64,000 nt of DNA. Origin: Candidatus Eiseniibacteriota bacterium (GTDB lineage Bacteria; Eisenbacteria; RBG-16-71-46; CAIMUX01; WJJG01). Positions 17,718 to 26,464 of this stretch are shown here, one piece after another. The stretch lies in assembly GCA_023129715.1 (NCBI GenBank), contig JAGMBO010000054.1, positions 1 to 64,000 of the forward strand, given 5' to 3'. The position numbers and the translations under genes were made by a program. The notes beneath the pieces are model-generated. The model saw only the letters and a program-made list of their open reading frames with translations. It was not told where the DNA came from and searched no databases. Position 1 is the stretch's first letter, and the number at the start of each line of letters is the position of its first letter.

Positions 17718-18710
17718 ATGAAGACCTCTCCGGTGCAGCGTGAGACCGATCCCGTGGCCTTGCCGGCCGGCCGGCAGCTCAGCCGACTCGCTCCCGCGCT
17801 GGTCCTGCTAGCCGGCGTCCTCTACGCCTACGCGCCCGTCCTCCGGGAGCTTTTCCGCGACTGGATCCGTGATCCGAACTACCATCACGGCTTTCTGGTG
17901 CCCCTGATCTCCATCTACCTGATCTGGAAACAACGTGGCAGGCTGCGGGCGACGTCTCGCAAGCCGGCTCTCCTCGGACTGCTCGGGATTCTCGCGGCGG
18001 CTGCTCTGCTCGTGGTCGGCACGGCGGGCGCCGAAGTCTTCACCCAACGCGTCAGCCTGATTGTGCTTCTCGGGTCGTCGGTCCTCTTCCTTTTCGGCTG
18101 GCGTCACTTCGGCCTGGTCCTCTTTCCCCTCGCCTTCCTGCTCCTGGCGATTCCGCTACCTTATGTCATCTACTACAGCCTGACGGGGCCCATGCAGAGC
18201 TATGCGGCCAAGTTCGCGATTTGGGGGCTCAAGGGGATCGGCGTGCAGGCCTTTGCCCAGGGCAATATCATCCATCTTGCCGGGACGAGCCTCGAGGTGG
18301 CCGAAGCCTGTAGTGGCATCCGCTCCCTCTATGCCTTCCTCGCCCTGGGGGCCTTGGTCGCCTATGCCACCGCGATCCCTTGGTGGACGCGCATCCTGGT
18401 GTTCCTGGTCACGATCCCCTTGAGTATCGCCGGCAATGCCGTGCGGGTCTGGGGAAGCGGTCTCGGTGCCACCCTGATCGGTCCGGAGGCAACGCACGGA
18501 ACCATCCATGAGTTCTTCGGCCTGCTCGTTTTTGCCGGTTCGCTCATCTTGTTCGCGATCTTCCGCAGTATTGTGAGGCAGCTATGGTCTTCCGGTACAT
18601 CGCCGCCGCCTTCATCGTCATCGCCGCAGGAGTCTATGCCGGGGAACTTCGCACCGGGCGCCCCTTTACCGGCGCGCTTCCCCCGCTCGAAAGACTCCCC
18701 GCCGAGTTGA
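17718..18710 (+). CDS. xrt: Exosortase (PEP-CTERM transpeptidase)
   Basis: 330 residues from ATG 17718; the longer frame back to 17616 lacks family similarity. About eight transmembrane segments. The catalytic triad is intact: C198 in EACSGIRS, R243 in NAVRVWG and H264 in THGTIHEFFG. The N-terminal segment with DPNYHHGFLVP matches the XrtA-like family. The enzyme cleaves PEP-CTERM proteins at the inner membrane, such as the one at 9157. Unusually, after the last membrane segment the frame runs on for about 50 Pro/Ser-rich residues that overlap the first 127 bases of the EpsI gene. I see no proof of a frameshift. Confidence 0.93.
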   Translation: MKTSPVQRETDPVALPAGRQLSRLAPALVLLAGVLYAYAPVLRELFRDWIRDPNYHHGFLVPLISIYLIWKQRGRLRATSRKPALLGLLGILAAAALLVVGTAGAEVFTQRVSLIVLLGSSVLFLFGWRHFGLVLFPLAFLLLAIPLPYVIYYSLTGPMQSYAAKFAIWGLKGIGVQAFAQGNIIHLAGTSLEVAEACSGIRSLYAFLALGALVAYATAIPWWTRILVFLVTIPLSIAGNAVRVWGSGLGATLIGPEATHGTIHEFFGLLVFAGSLILFAIFRSIVRQLWSSGTSPPPSSSSPQESMPGNFAPGAPLPARFPRSKDSPPS

Positions 18711-19210
18711 GCGGCTGGCAGGCGCAAGATACCCCGGCCAGCGCTGGGGTTGCCCAGGCGCTCGCCGCCGATGTCACCCTGCACCGCTGTTTCCTCCGGC
18801 CGGACGGCAGCGAGGTCTGTCTGCTCGTTGCCTACTTCGCCCAGCAACAGGTCAATTCCCAGATTCATTCTCCGCGCCATTGTCTGCCGGGAGGCGGCTG
18901 GGACGTCTCGAGCATGCAAGCCGCCACGCTCGTGGCCGCCGGCGCAGAACAACCGGCGACACGCATGAGAATCGTCCGCAGTGGGACTGCCCAGGACGTC
19001 TACTACTGGTTCTCCACCCAATCGGGAACGGTCACCGACGAGTACGCCTTGAAGTGGAATCTGGTCAAGAATTCCCTGCTCGGCCGCCCCACGAATGCCG
19101 CCTTCGTGCGGTACAATGCAGCCACGGCCGACTCCACCGCCCTCCGGGAGATCTTCGCCCACCTCCAACCAGCCCTGCAGGCCATGCTCGCCAACGTAGG
19201 TCTGAAATGA
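18584..19210 (+). CDS. EpsI domain protein (exosortase-associated)
   Basis: 208 residues with an N-terminal membrane segment (YIAAAFIVIAAGVYAGEL). Hallmarks of the family are LSGWQ, HSPRHCLPGGGW and YYWFSTQSG. EpsI domains occur either fused to the C-terminus of XrtA or as the next gene; here the gene begins inside the exosortase coding region in another frame. It ends with TGA overlapping the deacetylase ATG (ATGA). The role is presumed accessory to exosortase or to polysaccharide assembly. Confidence 0.9.
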   Translation: MVFRYIAAAFIVIAAGVYAGELRTGRPFTGALPPLERLPAELSGWQAQDTPASAGVAQALAADVTLHRCFLRPDGSEVCLLVAYFAQQQVNSQIHSPRHCLPGGGWDVSSMQAATLVAAGAEQPATRMRIVRSGTAQDVYYWFSTQSGTVTDEYALKWNLVKNSLLGRPTNAAFVRYNAATADSTALREIFAHLQPALQAMLANVGLK

Positions 19211-20073
19211 ACGCGCGGCGCGACACCCAAGCCAGCCGGGCGGCGCTCTCCGTCGATGTCGAGGACTACTTCCAAGTCGAGGCTCTCCGGGCGCAGTGCC
19301 CACGGGAGAAATGGGAGACCTTCGAGGATCGCACCGTAGCGAACACGGAGCACCTCCTGGCCCTCTTTGAGCAGTACGCCGCCCGGGCGACCTTCTACGT
19401 GCTAGGGTGGACCGCGCAACGCCATCCGGATCTCGTGCGCCGCGTGGCCGACGCCGGACACGAGATCGCCTCACATGGTTTCGATCACGAACTGCTCTAC
19501 AACCTGACGCCCGAAGCCTTCCGCCGCGATGTCGCCCGGGCCCGCCGCCTCCTGCAGGATCTGAGTGGCCAACCTGTCGTGGGGTACCGCGCCCCTTCCT
19601 ACACAATCATGGCACGGACCCGCTGGGCACTGCCGATCCTGGCGGAGGAAGGTTACCAGTACGACTCGAGCATCTTCCCAATCGCCAGGCGCCGCTATGG
19701 AATGCCCCGCGCCCCCCGCTGGCCGCATCGCATCAGCCTCGCCGGCGGCGCGAGTATCGCCGAGTTCCCCCTGCCCACGATCCGCATCGGGCCGCTGAAT
19801 CTGCCGGCCACCGGGGGCGCCTATCTGCGACTGCTCCCCTTCCCCCTCCAGCGCTGGGCGGTCGCGAGGGCGATCCGCGGGCGGCGCCCCTTCGTACTGA
19901 CGATCCACCCCTGGGAGCTCGACGTGGATCAGCCCCGCTTTGCGGTCGGTCTGCGGACCCGGTGGACGCACTATCACAACCTGAAACACGCACAGTCTCG
20001 CTTGACCTCCCTGCTCGCAATGGGCGCATTCCAGCCACAAGGTGAGATCCTGATGCGTCTTGGACTCCTCTAG
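19207..20073 (+). CDS. Exosortase-system polysaccharide deacetylase
   Basis: 288 residues; ATG 19207 overlaps the EpsI stop by four bases and is followed at once by the family N-terminus LSVDVEDYFQVEA. NodB motifs are present: DVEDYF (metal Asp), HGFDHE (metal His pair) and YRAPSYT, then TIHPWELD near the C-terminus. There is no signal peptide, as in the TIGR03006-type proteins that accompany XrtA. It removes N- or O-acetyl groups from the polysaccharide or its precursor, which fits with wecB supplying an N-acetylated sugar. Confidence 0.93.
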   Translation: MNARRDTQASRAALSVDVEDYFQVEALRAQCPREKWETFEDRTVANTEHLLALFEQYAARATFYVLGWTAQRHPDLVRRVADAGHEIASHGFDHELLYNLTPEAFRRDVARARRLLQDLSGQPVVGYRAPSYTIMARTRWALPILAEEGYQYDSSIFPIARRRYGMPRAPRWPHRISLAGGASIAEFPLPTIRIGPLNLPATGGAYLRLLPFPLQRWAVARAIRGRRPFVLTIHPWELDVDQPRFAVGLRTRWTHYHNLKHAQSRLTSLLAMGAFQPQGEILMRLGLL

Positions 20074-20079
20074 ATGCCT

Positions 20080-20123
20080 GCGGACCCAACGTGTCAGGAG
20101 CCCGCGGATCCAACGTGTCTGGA
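20080..20123. repeat. Two-copy direct repeat, 24-base period
   Basis: Bases 20080-20099 and 20104-20123 match at 18 of 20 positions (GCGGAyCCAACGTGTCwGGA). They lie just after the deacetylase stop and upstream of the six-gene cassette. They could be a pair of regulator half-sites on the same DNA face or a chance duplication. Confidence 0.55.
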
Positions 20124-20536
20124 CCCGACCGGCACCGCATCCCGGGCCGAATCCTCGTCGCACAACAGCTGCAACAGGGTGTCGGAACTCTTTACACTCT
20201 GTGCTTGACTAACGCTTCCCGGATTCCATACACTTTCCTTGGGACGTGGGGCTGGTGCATGCATGCTGCGCTTTTGTCCCCTATGCTGTTTCCAAGGAAT
20301 GAGTTACGGGCACAGCCCGTCTCTGGACGGAAGCATCGCACCCTTGGGCCGAGCGGCAAGAGCGCACGCGCTGGAAACGGAATGACCGTCAGAGGCCGGC
20401 CACGGGCACTCCCGCCGCGACCAGGCCCCCCGGTTGGGGGAAGCAAGTGGCTGATTTGCACGCCCATCGCTCCGGCCTCGACTCCGCCCCCTCGCGGTCC
20501 GATGGGTCTCTATAGGAAGTGGGAGGAACCGCAGAC
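20124..20536 (+). promoter_or_regulatory. Long structured upstream region of the prs cassette with a sigma-70-like promoter
   Basis: A candidate promoter is TTGACT at 20205-20210 and TACACT at 20229-20234 with an 18-base spacer, which would start RNA near 20241 and leave a leader of about 296 bases. The leader contains a perfect hairpin acgggc-aca-gcccgt (20306-20320) and a ccccc/ggggg stem at 20426-20440. A strong GGGAGGA at 20521-20527 serves the GTG at 20537. I found no known riboswitch core. Confidence 0.4.
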
Positions 20537-21373
20537 GTGAATCGGATTCAGGCGCTTGGCATTGCCGCCTGGGCATGGCGGGCAACGGGCGCCGTTACGC
20601 TGCGTCCGCTGCTCTGGCTGCCCTTTGTATTCGTGGCCGCCCTCCAGCTGGGGGCCTTGCTCCTGCTGGTCGGATTTCATCGCCCGCTCTTGCTCCCCCT
20701 GGGACTCCCGCTTGTCGACCTGCTCGGCGGGGAACCGGCCAGCCACTACCCGCTGCTCTACTACCAACTGCCGGCGATGTTCTTCAAGCTCAACCTCGTC
20801 ATCAGCACCCTCTTCGCGTCGGTGGCGGCCGGCGCCGGAACACTGCTCTTCGCACGCAGCTACGGCTATCCCGTTGAGGAGGGAATTTGGGAGCGCACGC
20901 TACGCTGCGCGCCTCGTCTCATCGCCGTGACCCTCATCGTCGTCGCCTGCCTTCTGGGCGTTACCCTGCTCGCCTCGCTCGTCCCGCGCGAGGCGGCCAT
21001 GGAGAGTTTGCTGGTGCGCTGGGGCCTGCGCGGTGCCTTGCTCGGGCTCTTCATCCTCCTTCAAAGCCTACTGATCTACACCACACCCTGGATCGTACTG
21101 CTCGGACACCGGATTGGCCCCGCCATTCGCGATTCCGTCCGGGTCACCCTGCGCACGCTGTTTCCGACCTTGATCGCCGTCGGCATTCCACTGCTCCTGC
21201 TCTTCCCCTTCTCCTATGTTACCGGCCGCGTCGATCTCTTGGCCGGCCAACTCCGTCCCGAACTCATCGCCACCCTGCTCGGTCTGCAAGTTGTTTGCCA
21301 GATGCTGGTGACGTTCTTTCTGATCGGCGGCGTCACCCGGCTGTTCCTCTGGAGAGTGGAGGCGGCGCGATGA
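20537..21373 (+). CDS. Six-span membrane protein of unknown function
   Basis: 278 residues starting at GTG 20537, chosen because GGGAGGA lies nine bases upstream. About six hydrophobic segments, with RPLLWLPFVFVAALQLGALLLL first and a long loop containing GYPVEEGIWERTLR. The architecture (paired helices, no catalytic motif) resembles DUF4013-like or DUF975-like membrane proteins. It heads a chain of six genes linked by ATGA overlaps that includes prsK and prsR, so it is probably part of the sensory or assembly side of the PEP-CTERM system. Confidence 0.7.
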   Translation: MNRIQALGIAAWAWRATGAVTLRPLLWLPFVFVAALQLGALLLLVGFHRPLLLPLGLPLVDLLGGEPASHYPLLYYQLPAMFFKLNLVISTLFASVAAGAGTLLFARSYGYPVEEGIWERTLRCAPRLIAVTLIVVACLLGVTLLASLVPREAAMESLLVRWGLRGALLGLFILLQSLLIYTTPWIVLLGHRIGPAIRDSVRVTLRTLFPTLIAVGIPLLLLFPFSYVTGRVDLLAGQLRPELIATLLGLQVVCQMLVTFFLIGGVTRLFLWRVEAAR

Positions 21374-22878
21374 GAAGGACAGCATGCTTCTTGGTCGTCG
21401 GCCTGCTCGTGCTGGGGTGCGGCAGTGAGCGGTTCGTCGGGGAGCGCTACCGTGCCGAGCGCGATCTCTGGCGGGCCAACTGGGAATACGAGAGCCTCTC
21501 GATTCGCCCCGCGGAGGTCAGTGGGCAACAGTGGACTGACTTGGCCGCGCGGTACGAGGCGATTGCGGATCGTTACGCACCACCCGGCACGCAGCCGCCT
21601 GCCGATTCGCTTCCCCAGCAGGTCGCCACCCTGGCTGCCCGTGCACTCTTCAACGCCGCGATGCTCCATGCCGTCGTGGGCGATACCGTCCGCACCGAGG
21701 CGATCTACGCGCGCATGAGTCGCGACTTCGCCACCATCCCCGCGGTCGGTGCCGAGGTCGCCCTGGTCCGCGCCCGCATGGCCGAGCGTTCCGGTGAACC
21801 CGCCCAGGCGGCGCGCCTCTACCAAGCAGTCGTCGATCGGATTCCCCCCGAAGCCCAGGGGAGCGGCGTCGCTCGGCTAGTCTTCGACTTGCCTCTCCGG
21901 ATCGCCCGCTTGGGCGCGCGCGCCCAGGGCGGCACAGACCTCGAAACCCACTATGCACCGGCGCGCAGGTACTACGAGGCCATGGTTCGAGACGATCCCG
22001 ATGCCCACCTGCGGGTCGAGGCCCAAACACACCTCGCGGAGATCGCCGCCGACTTGCAGCGAACCGGCGAGGCGCTCACGGCCCTGCGTGACTTGGAGCG
22101 GCAGCTGCGGACCATGCAAGACCCGCCCCGTGACCCATGCACCATCCGCCTGGCGATTGCCATTGTCCAGCGGCGCGGGGGGACGCCCCTCGATTCGAGC
22201 CGCGCGACCCTGCGCTCACTGTTGGACGACTACCCCGACTGTGAGCACGTACCCCAGGCGCTGATGGCCCTCGCGGAAAACGCCAACCAGCGCGATGCGG
22301 TCGCCGAGGCGCTCGCCTACCTCGATCGCATCCCGCTCGAGCATGGCGACAATGTCGACGCGGCCTCCGAGGCTCTGCTCGCCCGGGCCAAGCTTCTCGA
22401 GAGCCGGGACCGCTGGCCCGAGGCGCTCGAAGCCTACCGGGTCCTGCCCGTGCGCTACCCGGTGACGCGCGCCGCGCTGCGCGCGCCGCTCGAAATCGCC
22501 AAGCACTACGAGAACGACGCCGAGTCGCGCGCCAGCGCCCTGGCGCAGGCCGAACGCAGCTATCGCGACTTCGTCACCCAGTACCCGCCGGGCCCCCTGA
22601 CCAGCTTTGCTCGCCAGAAGCTGATCGAGTCGCTGGTTCTGGCGGAACGCCACGAACCGGCCATCGACGAGATGCTGGATCTCAGCCGCGCCCTCGGGCA
22701 GACACCGCGTGCGGCGACCCTGGTGATCGCCGCCGCCAAGCTGGCCTACGAGAACCTTGCCGACACGTCCCGGGCGACGGCGATTCTCGATCAGGCGGCC
22801 CAACTCTACCCGCAGGCCGAAATCGGTAGGTGGGCGGCCGCCGAGGCGGCCCGTCTCAGAGGAACGCAAGCGCCATGA
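21370..22878 (+). CDS. TPR lipoprotein (PrsT-like)
   Basis: 502 residues. ATG 21370 overlaps the previous stop by four bases. MRRTACFLVVGLLVLGC is a lipoprotein signal with the Cys at residue 17. The rest is helical pairs with TPR-like periodicity (AALFNAAMLHAVVGD, ARLYQAVVDRIPPEA, EALAYLDRIPLEHGD, QAERSYRDFVTQYPPGP). Similar outer-membrane TPR lipoproteins, named PrsT in classical PEP-CTERM loci, sit next to prsK/prsR. It starts well upstream of prsK and ends on its ATG. The PrsT name is an inference from context. Confidence 0.75.
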   Translation: MRRTACFLVVGLLVLGCGSERFVGERYRAERDLWRANWEYESLSIRPAEVSGQQWTDLAARYEAIADRYAPPGTQPPADSLPQQVATLAARALFNAAMLHAVVGDTVRTEAIYARMSRDFATIPAVGAEVALVRARMAERSGEPAQAARLYQAVVDRIPPEAQGSGVARLVFDLPLRIARLGARAQGGTDLETHYAPARRYYEAMVRDDPDAHLRVEAQTHLAEIAADLQRTGEALTALRDLERQLRTMQDPPRDPCTIRLAIAIVQRRGGTPLDSSRATLRSLLDDYPDCEHVPQALMALAENANQRDAVAEALAYLDRIPLEHGDNVDAASEALLARAKLLESRDRWPEALEAYRVLPVRYPVTRAALRAPLEIAKHYENDAESRASALAQAERSYRDFVTQYPPGPLTSFARQKLIESLVLAERHEPAIDEMLDLSRALGQTPRAATLVIAAAKLAYENLADTSRATAILDQAAQLYPQAEIGRWAAAEAARLRGTQAP

Positions 22879-25052
22879 CCCTGCAGAAGGCCATCCTCAT
22901 CGTTGCGATGATCTCCACGATGCTCCCCGTCGTGGCGGCCTTCCTCCGTGAGCGCTCTCGCCATGTCCTGACGATCGCCACGCTGCTAACCGCCGTCGCG
23001 ATCTGCACGTCACTCGCAATCGTTCTCCGCCTGGTGACCATCGGTCCCCAGACGAGCCCCAACGCTTGGGTCTATGCCTTGATGGCCTCCGGCGTCCCGC
23101 TCCTTCTGGCCGGCTCGGTGCACTCGCTCTGCTTCGGCCGCCAGCGTCCCCAGCTGGCCCTGCGCGATTCCCGGCGGACGCTGATTCTTCTCACCATTCT
23201 GGGAGGCGCCTTCCTGGCGATGATCGGCCACCACGCGTTCATCACCGGATACGACTGGACGGCCGGCCGCGGCACACTCCATCTCGGTTCACTCGGCAAG
23301 GCGTACCTGAGTTACCTACTCGTCGGCATCGTCTTCGTCGGATACAACCTGGAGCGAACCTACCGCGTCTCCTCGATCGAATTGCGCTACCGTATTCGCC
23401 TGGCAGTGATCGGGCTCTTCGGCCTGCTCGGGTTCCTGACCTTCATCCTCGCCACCGGGATGCTCTATGCCTCGATCGGCATGGGCAAGCTCGTCGCCTC
23501 CGGTTTGCCGATCATCTTCGCCTCGGGGATGCTCGCTTTCGGCTACCTGCGCGGGGCGATTACCGACGTCACCGCACCCGTCTCGCGCAAGGTGGTCTAT
23601 TCCTCGTTCACCGCCATGGGGGCCGGCCTCTTCGTGATCGCGATCGGCGCCGCCGCCCAGGTAGCCTCGTTGACCGGCTGGTCACCGGACGAGATCCTGA
23701 TCGTCACGATCGGTTTTCTCGTCGTTCTAGTCGGTATGCTCCTGCTCTTCTCGAATCGCTTCCAGCGCTCGGTGCGCCGCTATATCGATCGCAATTTCTA
23801 CGTCAACCGCTACGACTACCGCGCCCAATGGTCGAGCGTCACCGAGTGTCTCGCGAACGCCACCGACCGGGCCAGTGTGCTCGATCGGACGGTGGTTTTC
23901 CTGCAGGATGTTTTTGCCGCCGACCTGCTCACCATCGCGCTGCGTGACGAGGCAACTCACGAGATCTGCCCCGTTCGCGGCCTCGGCGCCGAGAATGGAC
24001 AGCCCGTCCTCGAGCCCGACTCCCCCTTGGCGCGCCACCTGACCACCGAAGGGCAGACCCTGCTCCTCGATCGCAGCCCGCACGATTTCGCCTACATCCC
24101 GATCTACGCCGAAAGCCATGTCTGGCTCGATGCCACCGCGAGCCAGATCGTCGCCCCGCTGCTCGATAATGGCGAGCTGGTCGGCACGCTCGGTTTGGCA
24201 CGCCGCAACAAACATGATCCCTTCACCTATGAAGATGTAGCCCTTCTCGATAGCATCGCCTCGCATGTCGGCGCCACCCTGCGGGCCATCCGACTCGCTG
24301 CAGAGCTGCACGAGGCCCGCGAGAGCGAGCTCCTCTCTCAGTGGAGCAGCATGTTGCTCCACGACTTGAAGAACCACATGGTGCCGTTGCGTTTGGTCGC
24401 GAAGAACTTGATCGCCGAGCGGGACGATCCCCAGGTTGCCCTCACCTGCGCCCAGGACATCGATCGCGTCGCCGACCGGCTCGAGCGCGTCGTCCAGACT
24501 CTCGGGAAGCTGCGGGGCAACCCGACGCTGGGCAAGGAAGTGCTCTCACCCAACCACATCGTCTGTCAGACGGCTTCCGAGATGCACCTCGACCATCACG
24601 CATCGGTGACTACGCACTTCCATCTAGCCGCCAAGCAGGGTGTCAGCGGCGACGCGGACATGTTGCGCCGCGTCCTGCGCAACCTGATGGTCAACGCGCT
24701 CGAGGCGATGGATGGAAAGGGCGTTTTGACGCTCACCACCCGGGACTCGGCATCGACAACCGAGACGGATGCGCAGGTCTTGATCACCGTGCGGGATACC
24801 GGGCAGGGGATCCCCGAGGATTTCCTGCGCACCAAGCTTTTCCATGCCTTCGCGACGACGAAGAAACGAGGGCTCGGCCTCGGTCTGTATCAATGTCGCG
24901 CCATTGTGCGCGCGCATGGCGGAGACCTGAGTGTCAAGAGCCGCCTGGGCGAGGGCACCATCTTCCAGATCGCACTAGCGGGTGTGCCGCAGCAACCTTC
25001 CCCGCTTCCCCCTCTTGGGGCTGACGCACGCGCCAAGCGAGTCGCCCCATGA
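22875..25052 (+). CDS. prsK: PEP-CTERM system sensor histidine kinase PrsK
   Basis: 725 residues from ATG 22875 (ATGA overlap with the lipoprotein gene). Domains in order: about eight membrane segments (residues 1-290), a GAF domain (about 320-470), then a kinase core with phospho-acceptor H496 in LLHDLKNHM, N box RNLMVNALEAM, G1 box DTGQGIP and G2 box GLGLGLYQC. This layout, and the position directly before a sigma-54 response regulator, is diagnostic of PrsK. It presumably phosphorylates PrsR in response to an envelope signal, controlling PEP-CTERM protein genes. Confidence 0.93.
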   Translation: MTLQKAILIVAMISTMLPVVAAFLRERSRHVLTIATLLTAVAICTSLAIVLRLVTIGPQTSPNAWVYALMASGVPLLLAGSVHSLCFGRQRPQLALRDSRRTLILLTILGGAFLAMIGHHAFITGYDWTAGRGTLHLGSLGKAYLSYLLVGIVFVGYNLERTYRVSSIELRYRIRLAVIGLFGLLGFLTFILATGMLYASIGMGKLVASGLPIIFASGMLAFGYLRGAITDVTAPVSRKVVYSSFTAMGAGLFVIAIGAAAQVASLTGWSPDEILIVTIGFLVVLVGMLLLFSNRFQRSVRRYIDRNFYVNRYDYRAQWSSVTECLANATDRASVLDRTVVFLQDVFAADLLTIALRDEATHEICPVRGLGAENGQPVLEPDSPLARHLTTEGQTLLLDRSPHDFAYIPIYAESHVWLDATASQIVAPLLDNGELVGTLGLARRNKHDPFTYEDVALLDSIASHVGATLRAIRLAAELHEARESELLSQWSSMLLHDLKNHMVPLRLVAKNLIAERDDPQVALTCAQDIDRVADRLERVVQTLGKLRGNPTLGKEVLSPNHIVCQTASEMHLDHHASVTTHFHLAAKQGVSGDADMLRRVLRNLMVNALEAMDGKGVLTLTTRDSASTTETDAQVLITVRDTGQGIPEDFLRTKLFHAFATTKKRGLGLGLYQCRAIVRAHGGDLSVKSRLGEGTIFQIALAGVPQQPSPLPPLGADARAKRVAP

Positions 25053-26464
25053 GCCCCAGTGAAGCCCCGCAGCAACCCACCGCGCTGCCGAAACTGCTGA
25101 TCGTCGATGATGAGCCCGAGATTCTCAGCCAGCTCGGACTAGCGCTGCGTAGGGACTACGAGGTGTTCACCGCCGACAGTTCGGCAGCCGCGTGGAAGAT
25201 TATCCAGAGCCGGTCTCCCGATCTCATTACGCTCGATCTTGCCCTCGACAATGCCGACCCGGAGAGCGGCTTCTCGCTGCTTGAGAAGTGTCTGAAGCAC
25301 GACCCCTATATGAAGATCGTCCTGATCACCGCAAACGACGATGAGCACAATGCCCTGCGCGCCGTAGCCCAGGGAGCCGCCGACTTCTTCGCCAAGCCCG
25401 TCGACATCGACGAGTTGAAGGTCCTCCTACGCCGAGTGCTCTCTCTCGGGCGCCTGGAGCGGCGAAATGCCGAGCATCTGCGTCGCCTGGGTGACGAGCA
25501 ACGCCTCGGCGCACTTGTCGGGCAGTCCGCGGAGATGCGCACGATCTTCCGCAAGATCGAGAAGGCCGCCTCGGCAGATGTAGCCATCTTGATTCTTGGA
25601 GAGAGCGGCACGGGCAAGGAACTCGTCGCCAAGGAGATCCATCGGCTCAGCTCACGCGCCACGAAACCGCTGGTGAGCATCAATTGTGGTGCGATTCCGG
25701 CGAATCTCGTCGAGAGTGAGCTCTTCGGGCACGAGAAGGGGGCCTTCACCGGCGCGCACACTGCCCGGCCGGGCCGCCTCGAGATGGCTCAAGGGGGTAT
25801 CGTCTTCCTCGATGAGATCGGAGAGCTGCCCCTCTCCCTTCAGGTGACCCTGCTGCGATTCCTGCAAGAGCATGAGATCGAGCGCGTCGGCGGACGGGAA
25901 ACGATCGAGTTGGACGTGCGAGTTATCGCCGCCAGCGGTCGCGACCTCAAGGCGGAGATCGCCCAGGGGCGCTTCCGCCAGGATCTCTACTACCGTCTCG
26001 CGGTCGTTGACTTGCGCCTCCCTCCCCTGAGAGAGCGTCGAGACGACATCCTGCTGCTGGCCCAGTACTTCATGGATCGCTATAGCAACCAATTCGGGCG
26101 CGGCCGTCTCTCACTGACGGCCCGCGCGAAGCACGCCATTCGGAAGTATCCCTGGCCCGGCAACGTGCGCGAGCTCGAGCACCGGATCCAGAAGGCGGCC
26201 CTGATGGGCGGGAGCTCCAAGTTGGATACCCCCGATCTGGAGCTCGGCTCCGAGCCGAGCGGCAGTGACATAACGCCCCTGAGAGAGGCGCGCCAAGAGA
26301 CCGACCGCCAGACGATCCAGGAGGCGCTGCAGGTTTCGCGCGGAAACATCTCACGGGCCGCCAAGATGTTAGGGATCTCCCGGCCGAGTCTGCATACCTT
26401 GCTGACGAAGCTGGAGATCAATGCCCATGACTTCAAGACCGGCATGGCGCGGGAGAAAGAATGA
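25049..26464 (+). CDS. prsR: PEP-CTERM-box response regulator PrsR (sigma-54 activator)
   Basis: 471 residues. Receiver domain with phospho-acceptor D63 (LITLDLAL) and K109-type lysine in FAKPVD; AAA+ domain with Walker A GESGTGKE, the sigma-54 contact loop GAFTGA and Walker B GGIVFLDEIGELP; C-terminal Fis-type HTH (NISRAAKMLGISRPSLHTLL). The intact GAFTGA shows it should act on sigma-54 holoenzyme. The obvious target in the window is the -24/-12 site at 9061. ATGA overlaps on both sides tie it to prsK and to the next gene. Confidence 0.95.
   Translation: MSPSEAPQQPTALPKLLIVDDEPEILSQLGLALRRDYEVFTADSSAAAWKIIQSRSPDLITLDLALDNADPESGFSLLEKCLKHDPYMKIVLITANDDEHNALRAVAQGAADFFAKPVDIDELKVLLRRVLSLGRLERRNAEHLRRLGDEQRLGALVGQSAEMRTIFRKIEKAASADVAILILGESGTGKELVAKEIHRLSSRATKPLVSINCGAIPANLVESELFGHEKGAFTGAHTARPGRLEMAQGGIVFLDEIGELPLSLQVTLLRFLQEHEIERVGGRETIELDVRVIAASGRDLKAEIAQGRFRQDLYYRLAVVDLRLPPLRERRDDILLLAQYFMDRYSNQFGRGRLSLTARAKHAIRKYPWPGNVRELEHRIQKAALMGGSSKLDTPDLELGSEPSGSDITPLREARQETDRQTIQEALQVSRGNISRAAKMLGISRPSLHTLLTKLEINAHDFKTGMAREKE

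Noticed and set aside
20306-20440. Possible cyclic-di-GMP (GEMM) riboswitch in the prs leader
   Set aside because: GCACAGCCCG resembles the start of the motif, but the GACGCAAAGCC core and second stem are missing.
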